Part shown: positions 5,266-12,118 of the stretch, one piece after another
How positions within the stretch are numbered: position 1 is the stretch's first letter
Layout of the letters: each line of letters opens with the position of its first letter
Source: Betaproteobacteria bacterium UBA931
GTDB taxonomy: Bacteria; Pseudomonadota; Gammaproteobacteria; Burkholderiales; Casimicrobiaceae
Assembly: GCA_002293615.1 (NCBI GenBank)
Contig: DBDN01000089.1
Span: 1-12,118, forward strand
DNA length: 12,118 nt
Direction of reading: 5' to 3'
Program-made: the position numbers and the translations under genes
Notes under the pieces: generated by a model
Told to the model about the DNA's origin: nothing
Database searches by the model: none
Seen by the model: only the letters and a program-made list of their open reading frames with translations

Positions 5266-6443
5266 CTGTTGGCTTCGACTAAGCCCGCCAGCATCGCGGC
5301 GCCATAGGGGATCAGATCGTCATTGAAATCATACAAATCATTGTGCAGAAAAGCATTACATCGCGTCCGGTCATTCTGCTGCCCGATGCGTAAATAAGCC
5401 CCCGGTTTTTGCAAAAGCATATAAGAAAAATCTTCCGCACCCATGGATGGCTGCAAATCGCGCACCACATTTTCCGTGCCGAAAAGCTCGGCGGCAACTT
5501 TTTCGGCAAATGCCGCTTGGCAGGCATCATTTACCGTCGCCGGATCAATACGCTCATAATCAAGCTTCGCCTCAGCGCCAAAGCCTGCCGCAACAGCGGG
5601 GATCATTTCCCGCAAACGTTTTTCAACCGCATCTTGTACCTGCGGCAGAAATGTACGCGCCGTACCGATCATGCGCGCCTTATCCGGGATCACATTCATC
5701 GCATCCATGTTGCCCGCTTCAATGCCGCAAATACTGACTACCGCTTCCTGATAAGGGTCAATATTACGCGCCACAATGGATTGTATGCCTGTAACCAAGT
5801 GGCTTGCCACCAGTATCGGATCAATTGCAAGATGCGGGTATGCCGCGTGACCGCCGCGCCCGCCAATCTCAATATTGATTCTGTCGCATGCGGCCATCAC
5901 CCGGCCGGGTTGTATCGCAATTTTTCCAAACGGAAGTGTCGGCCAATTATGCAGAGCAAAAATACGGTCGATTGCAAATCGTTCAAACAAGCCGGCTTTA
6001 ATCATCGCCATCGCGCCGCCCTTACCTTCTTCGGCAGGCTGAAAAATTAAATACGCGGTTCCGGAAAAATCGCGGTTTTTCTGGAGATAATGCGCACACG
6101 CCATCAACATGGCGACGTGCCCATCATGGCCGCAACCATGCATGCAACCGGGAATCTTCGAGGCATGGGTAAACGTATTGGCTTCTTGCATCGGCAATGC
6201 ATCCATGTCCGCGCGCAATGCAATACCACGCATCATCGGATCGTTGCCGGAGATCACCGCGACTATACCGCCGCCAACATCATCGTGCAAATCGATTTTT
6301 AGCCCGGCAAGCAACGCCTTGATTTTTTCCCTCGTTCGGGAAAGATCAAAACCGATTTCCGGATACGCATGCAGATCGCGGCGAAAATCGGTATATGCCT
6401 GATGCCACTCCTTAATCTGGTTTATCCGTTTTTGCGCTTTCAT
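5259..6443 (-). CDS. M20D-family amidohydrolase (hippurate/N-acyl amino acid hydrolase type)
   Basis: This 394-residue zinc-dependent amidohydrolase belongs to the M20D group (hippurate hydrolase, N-acyl-L-amino acid amidohydrolase). It is predicted to be cytoplasmic, with no signal peptide. Motifs: RRDLHAYPEIGF (21-32), RADMDALP (77-84), the metal-binding HGCGHDGHV (102-110, Cys104 and His106), FQPAEEG (134-140, catalytic and metal Glu), HNWP (165-168), the dimerisation-domain GGRGGHAAYPH (194-204), MGAEDFSYM (334-342) and a C-terminal ligand, probably His367. The substrate cannot be read from sequence. It starts six bases after the rlmB stop, so it is probably co-transcribed and coupled; no clear Shine-Dalgarno site precedes it. 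It lies beside the thiamine salvage operon. Some M20 enzymes (Bacillus YlmB) act in thiamine salvage, but that protein is of a different M20 subgroup and I see no basis for that role here. Confidence 0.9.
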   Translation of the reverse strand: MKAQKRINQIKEWHQAYTDFRRDLHAYPEIGFDLSRTREKIKALLAGLKIDLHDDVGGGIVAVISGNDPMMRGIALRADMDALPMQEANTFTHASKIPGCMHGCGHDGHVAMLMACAHYLQKNRDFSGTAYLIFQPAEEGKGGAMAMIKAGLFERFAIDRIFALHNWPTLPFGKIAIQPGRVMAACDRINIEIGGRGGHAAYPHLAIDPILVASHLVTGIQSIVARNIDPYQEAVVSICGIEAGNMDAMNVIPDKARMIGTARTFLPQVQDAVEKRLREMIPAVAAGFGAEAKLDYERIDPATVNDACQAAFAEKVAAELFGTENVVRDLQPSMGAEDFSYMLLQKPGAYLRIGQQNDRTRCNAFLHNDLYDFNDDLIPYGAAMLAGLVEANSA

Positions 6444-6449
6444 GATTGA

Positions 6450-7202
6450 TCAGATTTTATGTATATGATGACGTGCCGACTGCGTAGTAGCCAAACAAAT
6501 ACCTGCCGCCACCGAAACGTTCAGGCTTTCCACCATCCCTTGCATGGGGATGCTGATCGTACGATCGCAGTGCTCGCGTGTTAAACGACGCAACCCATGC
6601 CCTTCCGCGCCCAACACCCATGCTGCCGCACCGGTCAGCTCCGCATCGTATAAATTTTCGCCGCCAACATCCGCCGCCAAGCACCAAACATCGTGTTTTT
6701 TGAGTTGCTCCAATGTCCGCACAAGATTGGTCACGGTAATAATCGGCACCGTATCCGCAGCGCCGCACGCCACTTTCGCAACCGTCGCATTCATACATGC
6801 CGAACGGTCTTTCGGCAAAATCAACGCATCCACGCCAAAAGCGTCGGCGCAGCGCAAACACGCGCCCAAGTTGTGCGGATCGGTGACGCCATCAAGCACC
6901 AACAATAACGGTTTATCGCGAACCTCCAGAATTTCGTCAAGATCGGCACGCGGCGGTTCGTCGCGGGCAAATGCAACCACACCTTGATGATTCGCCTGTT
7001 TTGCCAGCTGATCGAGCCGTCGATAATTCGTCGCCTGCACCGCGCATCCGGCAAGCTCGGCACGAGAAAGCAAATCATGTAAACGCGCGTCCTGACGCGC
7101 TTCGTCAAAAAAAATTGTCTGAATACTCTCGGGTTGTTGCCGCAATCGCACCATGAGCGCATGAAAACCAAACAGAATTTTATTGTTCCCGTTTTTTTTC
7201 AT
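6450..7202 (-). CDS. rlmB: RlmB, 23S rRNA (guanosine-2251 2'-O)-methyltransferase
   Basis: RlmB is a SPOUT-class methyltransferase that modifies a guanosine in the peptidyl-transferase P loop of 23S rRNA using S-adenosylmethionine. The 250-residue length fits RlmB. An N-terminal substrate-binding domain (about 1-80, FGFHALMVRL and NHQGVVAF) precedes the knotted catalytic domain with motif 1 LDGVTDPHNLGACLR (103-117, Asn111 and Arg117), motif 2 LGAEGHGLRRL (197-207, Glu200) and motif 3 IPMQGMVESLNVSVAAGI (218-235, Asn228). Strong likeness to E. coli RlmB (PKDRSA, VACGAA, REHCD) separates it from tRNA-directed TrmH. The start ATG at 7202 has only a weak, close AGGG. It lies downstream of a terminator that isolates it from the membrane protein gene. 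No promoter is clear. Confidence 0.93.
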   Translation of the reverse strand: MKKNGNNKILFGFHALMVRLRQQPESIQTIFFDEARQDARLHDLLSRAELAGCAVQATNYRRLDQLAKQANHQGVVAFARDEPPRADLDEILEVRDKPLLLVLDGVTDPHNLGACLRCADAFGVDALILPKDRSACMNATVAKVACGAADTVPIITVTNLVRTLEQLKKHDVWCLAADVGGENLYDAELTGAAAWVLGAEGHGLRRLTREHCDRTISIPMQGMVESLNVSVAAGICLATTQSARHHIHKI

Positions 7203-7233
7203 GACCCTAAATTGTTTCCATGATGAAAATGAG

Positions 7234-7276
7234 AAAAAACACCCGACAACAGCCGTTGATATCGACTATGCCGGAT
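7234..7276 (-). terminator. Intrinsic terminator after the hemolysin III-family gene
   Basis: On the minus strand ATCCGGCA (7276-7269) pairs with TGTCGGGT (7248-7241), with two G-T pairs. An inner AGTC/GGCT helix can form in the loop. GT and then six T residues follow (7239-7234). It begins at the stop codon of the membrane protein gene and should separate it from rlmB. Confidence 0.6.
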
Positions 7277-7893
7277 TAAATCACATAAAAAAGAATACAA
7301 ATAAAATGCGCGACACTTCCAGCAAGCACAAAAAGATGCCAAATACCGTGACCGTGGCGAATCTTTTCATCAAAGATGTAGAAAATGATTCCACTTGTGT
7401 AGAAGAAGCCACCGAGTACCAGCCAGACAAGACCGAATAGCGGCAACGCACCGATCAACGGTTTCATGGCGATCACAATCAACCAGCCCATGATCACATA
7501 AATCGGCAAAGACAATACGCGCGTTTTCTTACCAAGCAACCATTCCTGTGCAATCCCCAAAACAGCAAGCCCCCAGTTGATACCGAAAATCGTCCAGCCC
7601 CACGCACCGTGTAACGTGACCAACGTAAACGGCGTGTAACTTCCCGCGATCAAAAAATAAATGGCACAGTGGTCAAAGCGCTGAAAAATACTTTTCAGCC
7701 GCCCGCGAAAAGAATGGTAAAGCGTTGAAATAACGTAGAGCGTAATCAATGTGCTACCGTAAACACTGGCGGCAACAATCTGCCGAACCGTACCCTCGAG
7801 GCTGGCAAACGTGATAAGCAACGCGGTTCCGCACACTGCAAACACCGCACCGACGAGATGACTAATAGCGTTAAAACGCTCTCCGTAATACAT
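7276..7893 (-). CDS. Hemolysin III (PAQR/YqfA-type) family membrane protein
   Basis: This 205-residue, very hydrophobic inner-membrane protein has about seven transmembrane segments, the PAQR/hemolysin III fold. Conserved polar positions are visible: His12 in ERFNAISHLVG, STLYHSF (57-62, His60), FDHCAIYFLIAGSYTPF (73-89, Asp74 and His75), and the C-terminal H-x-x-x-W-H and H-F pattern (His182, His186, His197). These are the metal-site histidines of PAQR proteins. The name hemolysin is historical. E. coli YqfA/TrhA has been linked to membrane homeostasis, and the true role here is unknown. The ATG at 7893 starts the conserved MYYGERFN; an in-frame TTG at 7902 would add three residues. No strong ribosome-binding site distinguishes them. 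It diverges from gst and ends in its own terminator. Confidence 0.9.
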   Translation of the reverse strand: MYYGERFNAISHLVGAVFAVCGTALLITFASLEGTVRQIVAASVYGSTLITLYVISTLYHSFRGRLKSIFQRFDHCAIYFLIAGSYTPFTLVTLHGAWGWTIFGINWGLAVLGIAQEWLLGKKTRVLSLPIYVIMGWLIVIAMKPLIGALPLFGLVWLVLGGFFYTSGIIFYIFDEKIRHGHGIWHLFVLAGSVAHFICILFYVI

Positions 7894-7997
7894 GATCGCC
7901 AAGAAATGCTTAAAGCATCAACAAATGATATGGTTAAAAGAAAATTGTTTTCGATAATATTGTAGCGCTTTTTTATATACAGAAAGGAGTTGTTGAC

Positions 7998-8606
7998 ATG
8001 AAATTATATTTCTCCCCCGGATCCTGCGCGCTGGCGGTTCATATTGCCCTGGCGGAATCGGGGCTTCCCTACGAAGCCGAGGCCGTCAACCTGCGCGAGA
8101 ACCCGCACACAACAGCCGGCGGCGTCGTTTATACAACGATAAATCCTAAAGGCTACGTTCCCGCCTTGCTACTCGACAATGGCGAAATTCTCACCGAAGG
8201 GCAAGTGCTCCTTCAATACATTGCCGACCAGGTGCCGGAAAAACAGATTGCACCTGCGGCAGGTACACTTAAACGTTACCGTATGATGGCGTGGCTGTCG
8301 TTTATTTCTTCCGAAGTTCACAAAGCTTATAAACCGCTATGGATACCCACTGCCAGCGCCGAAAAGAAAGACGCGGCATGGGCAGTGCTTTCACAGCGCT
8401 TTGAATATATCAATCATGAACTCGGTAATCGTGAGTACCTGCTTGGATCGTTTACCGTTGCTGATTGTTATCTTTATGTAGTACTCACGTGGGCAGACAG
8501 GCTCAAACGTTCGACCGACGCTTGGCCCGATTTGCAGGCATTCGTGAAACGCATGAACATCAGGCCTTCGGTACAAAAAGCACTAAAAGAAGAAGGTCTG
8601 ATTTAA
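7998..8606 (+). CDS. gstA: Beta-class glutathione S-transferase
   Basis: This 202-residue cytosolic glutathione transferase has a thioredoxin-like N-terminal domain (about 1-80) and an all-helical C-terminal domain. The N-terminus MKLYFSPGSCALAVHIALAE carries the beta-class Cys10. NPKGYVPAL (49-57) with the cis-proline and LTEGQVLLQYIAD (65-77) form the glutathione site. His108 in SEVHKAY matches the second beta-class active-site residue, and TVADCYLY (153-160) is the conserved N-cap motif of the helical domain. The usual role is conjugation or peroxide detoxification; the substrate cannot be predicted. AAAGGAG at 7983-7989 lies eight bases before the ATG, a strong ribosome-binding site. Promoter elements in the 100-bp divergent gap are ambiguous (TATATA at 7974-7979 is one candidate -10). 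The symbol follows the E. coli GstA-like sequence and is tentative. Confidence 0.9.
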   Translation: MKLYFSPGSCALAVHIALAESGLPYEAEAVNLRENPHTTAGGVVYTTINPKGYVPALLLDNGEILTEGQVLLQYIADQVPEKQIAPAAGTLKRYRMMAWLSFISSEVHKAYKPLWIPTASAEKKDAAWAVLSQRFEYINHELGNREYLLGSFTVADCYLYVVLTWADRLKRSTDAWPDLQAFVKRMNIRPSVQKALKEEGLI

Positions 8607-8618
8607 TGACCGTGATAA

Positions 8619-8652
8619 ATCCCGAGGACAGTATAAATGCTGTCTTCGGGAT
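8619..8652. terminator. Long hairpin between convergent gst and truB
   Basis: ATCCCGAGGACAG (8619-8631) pairs with CTGTCTTCGGGAT (8640-8652) over 13 bp, with one G-T pair, around an eight-base loop. It lies between the gst stop (8606) and the truB stop (8656). Neither side has a full T-run, though the minus strand continues TTATCA. It is probably a shared 3'-end structure or bidirectional terminator. Confidence 0.65.
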
Positions 8653-8655
8653 GAC

Positions 8656-9573
8656 TCATCGCACCAACCGCATCGGCCGCAAAACCCCATCGCTCGCCGA
8701 AGCGATACCGATCAATGTTTGCATGTGATATACCGCACAAACGGGAAGCACCGTACTCAACGGCAAACCGGTTTCACGCAAATTAATACGCTGCCCGCAC
8801 AAAAAACGCTGCGCCAACTCTTGCCCAATTTCGATACGGGGCTGTCCGGTCACCAACGAATCCATCGGCAATAACGCTGCGTCGCGTTCCTTTTCATCAA
8901 GCAAAAACAATGCTTCGAGTGTATGCGCCTGCGCCAGCGTAAATGTACCGCTCTGTGTTCGACGCAAGCCTGTTAAATATGCGCCGCAACCCAGCGCGTT
9001 ACCGATATCTTCGGCAAGCGCCCTGATATAAGTACCTTTGCTGACTTGGGCATCCAATACCAGTACCGGCAACGAAAAATCGACAAGTCCTAAAGAAAAG
9101 ACTTCTATCGCTCTTGCCTCGCGTGGAATATCAATACCGGCACGGGCATAATCGTAATACGCTTTGCCTCGATATTTAAGCGCGGCGAATTTTGGGGGGA
9201 TTTGCGCTTGCTTGCCGGTAAATTGGCGCAAGACCTCTTCAATCTTTTCTCTGCCGATGCATGCCAACGCCTGATCATCGCAACGTGAAACGATCTCGCC
9301 TTCGGCGTCACCCGTCGTCGTCGCAATGCCGAGTTGTATCGTGGCACGATAAGCTTTATCCGCATCCAAAGAAAAACGAGACAGTTTGGTCGCCTCGCCG
9401 AACGCGATCGGCAATAATCCTGAAGCAAATGGGTCGAGTGTGCCCAAGTGCCCCGCTTTTTCCGCCTGAAAAAGACGTCTTACTTTTTGCAATGCCTGAT
9501 TGGAACTGATACCCTCGGTTTTGTCGAGCAACAAAACACCGTCAACGCGTCGCCATGAGCGCCTTTGTTTCAT
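8656..9573 (-). CDS. truB: TruB, tRNA pseudouridine-55 synthase
   Basis: TruB isomerises U55 in the T loop of tRNAs. The 305-residue length is normal. The N-terminal DGVLLLDKTEGISSN (11-25) leads to the catalytic motif GHLGTLDPFASGLLP (41-55) with nucleophile Asp47. KAYRATIQLG (73-82) follows, then QIPPKFAALKYRGKAYYDYARAG, the loop recognising the T arm; Ala stands where many TruB proteins have Ser in the P-P-x-x-S motif. SKGTYIRALAEDIG contains the conserved Arg-Ala-Leu-Ala-x-Asp-hG core. The C-terminal PUA-like part is shortish but present. The ATG at 9573 lies two bases after the rbfA stop with no clear ribosome-binding site, so translation is probably coupled to rbfA. It is the last gene of the infB-rbfA-truB block. 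Confidence 0.96.
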   Translation of the reverse strand: MKQRRSWRRVDGVLLLDKTEGISSNQALQKVRRLFQAEKAGHLGTLDPFASGLLPIAFGEATKLSRFSLDADKAYRATIQLGIATTTGDAEGEIVSRCDDQALACIGREKIEEVLRQFTGKQAQIPPKFAALKYRGKAYYDYARAGIDIPREARAIEVFSLGLVDFSLPVLVLDAQVSKGTYIRALAEDIGNALGCGAYLTGLRRTQSGTFTLAQAHTLEALFLLDEKERDAALLPMDSLVTGQPRIEIGQELAQRFLCGQRINLRETGLPLSTVLPVCAVYHMQTLIGIASASDGVLRPMRLVR

Positions 9574-9575
9574 TA

Positions 9576-9965
9576 TTATTTTTGTGTTTCGCTTTCTTCC
9601 CGATTGTCCGGATTCTCAAGCGCAACCGCTTCGTCAATCAGCCGCGACATCGCCATACCCCGCTCAATCGATTTATCGTAGATAAAATGCAATTGCGGCA
9701 CGGTGTAGCTGTTCAAACAACGCGCAATTTCCGAACGAAAAAAACCAGCCATCCGTGCCAATGACTGCTCTGCCTCTTCCGCGCTATCCATTCCAGCCAT
9801 ATGCGTAAAATATACTTTGGCATGCGCAAGATCGTTGGTAACGTCAACACCGGTGATCGTCACAAAACCAATACGCGGGTCTTTCACCTGTTCGCGTAAA
9901 ATCTCACTCAACTCACGTTGAATCTGATCACCGATGCGGCGAATGCGGGCTGTATTTCTCTTCAT
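9576..9965 (-). CDS. rbfA: RbfA, 30S ribosome-binding factor
   Basis: RbfA helps 16S rRNA 5'-end maturation and 30S assembly, important in the cold. The protein has 129 residues from the ATG at 9965, typical length, with the KH-like fold. RIGDQIQRELSEIL (10-23) is the first helix, DPRIGFVTITGVDVTNDLAHAKVY (29-52) the strand-turn-strand core, and FFRSEIARCLN then VPQLHFIYDKSIERG (89-103) follow. A TTG two codons earlier (9971) is less likely because RbfA proteins commonly begin near MKRNxAR. AAGAG about nine bases upstream is a modest ribosome-binding site. The acidic tail (NPDNREESETQK) is variable in the family. A 96-bp gap separates it from infB. It shares the transcript with truB. Confidence 0.96.
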   Translation of the reverse strand: MKRNTARIRRIGDQIQRELSEILREQVKDPRIGFVTITGVDVTNDLAHAKVYFTHMAGMDSAEEAEQSLARMAGFFRSEIARCLNSYTVPQLHFIYDKSIERGMAMSRLIDEAVALENPDNREESETQK

Positions 9966-10061
9966 GAACAATAACTCTTTATCCGCGCCTACCTACTCTC
10001 TGAAAAATGATTGCTCAAAATTCCCGATAGCCGATAAAACAAATATTTTCAAAGCGCAATA

Positions 10062-12118
10062 TTAAAGCGTCCTCGCCACCTCGACCACCTGATATACCTC
10101 AATCTGATCGCCCTGCTGGATATCGTTGAAATTCTTCACCGATAAGCCGCATTCAAAGCCTGCTTTGACTTCTTTGACATCGTCCTTGAAGCGTTTCAAT
10201 GAATCGAGCTCACCATCGTGAACCACAACGTTATCGCGTAAAACACGTACATGCGCACCGCGCTGCACCACGCCCTCAAGCACATAGCAACCGGCAACCG
10301 CCCCTACTTTCGGCACCCGGAACACTTCGCGAACATCGACAAGACCCAGTTGTTGCTCGCGCTTTTCCGGAGACAGCAGCCCGGAAAGCGCGGCTTTAAC
10401 ATCGTCAGCCGCCTCATAGATAATATTGTAATAACGGATCTCGATATCGCTTAGTTCGGCCAGCTTTCTCGCCGAAGCATCGGCGCGAGTGTTAAAACCG
10501 ATCACCACTGCTTTGGAGGCAATGGCCAAGTTAATATCGGATTCGGTGATGCCGCCCACCGCCGCGTGGACGATTTCGATTTTGACTTCATCGGTTGAAA
10601 GCTTGAGTAAAGTCTGTTGCAACGCCTCGTAGCTGCCCTGAACATCGGCCTTGATGATAAGCGGCAAGCGCTTGATCTCGTTTTCGCCGGCATTTTCAAA
10701 CATGCTTTCAAGCTTCGCCGCCTGTTGCTTCGCCAAACGCACATCGCGGAATTTGCCCTGGCGGAACAGCGCTACTTCACGAGCGCGACGTTCATCACTC
10801 AACACCAGTAAGTCCTCGCCGGCCATCGGCACATCCGACAAGCCTTGAATTTCAACAGGGATTGCCGGACCGGCTTCGTCGGTGGGCTTGCCGTTTTCAT
10901 CAAGCATCGCACGCACGCGCCCAAACGCCGCGCCGATCAACACCACATCGCCGCGTTTCAAAGTACCCGATTGAACAAGCACGCTGGCCACCGCGCCGCG
11001 CCCTTTGTCAAGACGCGATTCGATCACAATTCCCTTTGCTGGCGCATCACGCGGCGCTTTCAGTTCAAGCACCTCCGCTTGCAGCAATACGGCATCCAGC
11101 AGCGCATCAATGCCTTGCCCCGTTTTGGCGGACACTTCGATAAACTGCACATCGCCGCCATATTCTTCGGGAATCACATTTTCCACAACCAATTCCTGCT
11201 TGACGCGCTCGGGATTTGCCTCGGGCTTATCGATTTTATTGACCGCAACCACGATCGGCACATGGCCGGCGCGCGCATGGGCAATTGCTTCTTTGGTTTG
11301 CGGCATCACACCATCATCAGCGGCAACAACCAGAATCACGATATCGGTTACTTGTGCGCCACGCGCCCGCATTGCGGTAAACGCTTCGTGCCCAGGCGTA
11401 TCCAGAAAAGTAATCGTACCTTTCGAGGTTTCAACATGATACGCGCCGATATGTTGGGTAATGCCGCCTGCTTCACCGCTGGCAACCCGCGAACGACGAA
11501 TGTAATCGAGCAGCGACGTTTTGCCATGGTCAACGTGCCCCATTACCGTAACCACCGGCGGGCGCGGCAGCAATTCGGCATCATGCGCGCTCTGTGCCTC
11601 ATCCGCCATCAGCAACGCATCCGGATCGTCAGGCTGAGCGGCGATTGCTTTATGCCCCATTTCCTCGACGATAATCATCGCTGTTTCCTGATCGAGCATC
11701 TGGTTGATCGTCACCATCATGCCCATTTTCATCAATCCTTTAATTACTTCCGCCGCCTTTACCGACATTTTGTGCGAAAGATCAGCAACGGTAATCGTTT
11801 CCGGCACCACCACATCGCGTACCATCGGCATTACCGGTGTTTCGATCAATACACTTTCTTCCTTATCGCCGCGACGTTTGCCGCCTTTGGCACCACCACG
11901 CCAAGTTGCCGCGCTACCGCCGCGCGGGCGCAAACCCACATTGCGCCGCTCGCTTTCACGATCCATGACAAGTTCGCGCACGTTACTTTTCTTGTCTTTC
12001 TTGCCGTCCTTCTTGCTGTCTTTGCTGTCCTTTTTTCCTTCCGGACGATGCAATGTGCCTTTAATGCTCTTTTTCTCTTTCTTCTCTTTTTCTTTCGCCT
12101 GCGCAAGCTTTTCCGCCG
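10062..12118 (-). CDS. infB: Translation initiation factor IF-2 (N-terminus beyond the window)
   Basis: IF-2 is the GTPase that brings fMet-tRNA to the 30S subunit and promotes 50S joining. The frame stays open to the right window edge without a convincing start, so the gene is cut at its 5' end (about 684 codons visible). The N-terminal region is Lys/Asp/Glu/Ser-rich, low-complexity sequence (about 11990-12118). The IF2_N-like domain follows (VPETITVADLSHKMSVKAAEVIKGLM). The G domain has the P loop GHVDHGKT (about 11517-11540), the switch region GGITQHIGAYHV, DTPGHEAF, NKID and SAK. Domain 2, the IF2 helical linker and the C-terminal fMet-tRNA-binding domain complete the protein, ending at the TAA 10062-10064. 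Order infB-rbfA-truB is the usual proteobacterial nusA-infB operon; rimP and nusA are expected upstream, outside the window. Confidence 0.97.
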   Translation of the reverse strand, partial: AEKLAQAKEKEKKEKKSIKGTLHRPEGKKDSKDSKKDGKKDKKSNVRELVMDRESERRNVGLRPRGGSAATWRGGAKGGKRRGDKEESVLIETPVMPMVRDVVVPETITVADLSHKMSVKAAEVIKGLMKMGMMVTINQMLDQETAMIIVEEMGHKAIAAQPDDPDALLMADEAQSAHDAELLPRPPVVTVMGHVDHGKTSLLDYIRRSRVASGEAGGITQHIGAYHVETSKGTITFLDTPGHEAFTAMRARGAQVTDIVILVVAADDGVMPQTKEAIAHARAGHVPIVVAVNKIDKPEANPERVKQELVVENVIPEEYGGDVQFIEVSAKTGQGIDALLDAVLLQAEVLELKAPRDAPAKGIVIESRLDKGRGAVASVLVQSGTLKRGDVVLIGAAFGRVRAMLDENGKPTDEAGPAIPVEIQGLSDVPMAGEDLLVLSDERRAREVALFRQGKFRDVRLAKQQAAKLESMFENAGENEIKRLPLIIKADVQGSYEALQQTLLKLSTDEVKIEIVHAAVGGITESDINLAIASKAVVIGFNTRADASARKLAELSDIEIRYYNIIYEAADDVKAALSGLLSPEKREQQLGLVDVREVFRVPKVGAVAGCYVLEGVVQRGAHVRVLRDNVVVHDGELDSLKRFKDDVKEVKAGFECGLSVKNFNDIQQGDQIEVYQVVEVARTL

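Noticed and set aside
5409..6050. 213-codon plus-strand open frame antisense to the M20D gene
   Set aside because: It lies wholly inside a well-supported gene on the other strand, has a Cys/Arg/His-rich composition typical of shadow frames, and shows no recognisable motif or ribosome-binding site.
5160..6443. M20 amidohydrolase as a thiamine-salvage deformylase (YlmB-like)
   Set aside because: Its motifs place it in the M20D hippurate/N-acyl amino acid group, not the YlmB group. It lies upstream of the riboswitch-controlled promoter, so it is not under TPP control; adjacency alone is insufficient.
7183..7440. 85-codon plus-strand frame at the rlmB/membrane-protein junction
   Set aside because: It is antisense to the conserved C-terminus of the PAQR protein and to its terminator, without a ribosome-binding site or recognisable domain.

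Overview
This window is an ordinary chromosomal segment of a proteobacterium. A betaproteobacterium seems most likely, though a gammaproteobacterium is not excluded. The evidence is the canonical infB-rbfA-truB order, a GuaC-type GMP reductase, a beta-class glutathione S-transferase, a proteobacterial-style tRNA-Val with encoded CCA, and an E. coli thiM-like TPP riboswitch. Base composition looks roughly balanced and coding density is high. I see no transposase, integrase, phage gene, CRISPR array or long repeat.

Left part (1-2800). The plus strand carries the 3' end of purE (5' end outside the window), tRNA-Val(CAC) with its own promoter and a strong intrinsic terminator, and guaC. suhB lies on the minus strand between the tRNA and guaC. 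It converges on the tRNA and diverges from guaC. purE and guaC both act on purine nucleotides but are separate transcription units.

Middle (2800-5260). A minus-strand thiamine salvage operon runs thiM-thiE-thiD. Its promoter fires straight into a TPP riboswitch, which is followed by a hairpin that masks the thiM Shine-Dalgarno sequence. The genes overlap or touch (thiM/thiE 44 bp, thiE/thiD 1 bp), which suggests translational coupling. Together they phosphorylate the recovered thiazole and pyrimidine moieties and join them into thiamine phosphate. ThiE appears to carry Glu where a phosphate-binding Lys is expected.

Right-middle (5245-7900). The minus strand carries rlmB, then 6 bp later an M20D amidohydrolase gene. 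Upstream is a separately terminated PAQR/hemolysin III membrane protein gene. The beta-class gst gene diverges from it on the plus strand and converges on truB across a long shared hairpin.

Right end (8656-12118). The minus strand carries the translation block infB (N-terminus outside the window), rbfA and truB. Their products are initiation factor IF-2, the 30S maturation factor and the tRNA pseudouridine-55 synthase.

I found no clearly undescribed system. The points most worth a second look are the ThiE substitution, the detailed architecture of the thiM riboswitch, a palindrome inside the tRNA-Val promoter spacer, and an attenuator-like hairpin in the guaC leader. No stretch longer than 300 bases lacks a gene. 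The largest gap, 318-564, holds AT-rich sequence and the tRNA promoter.
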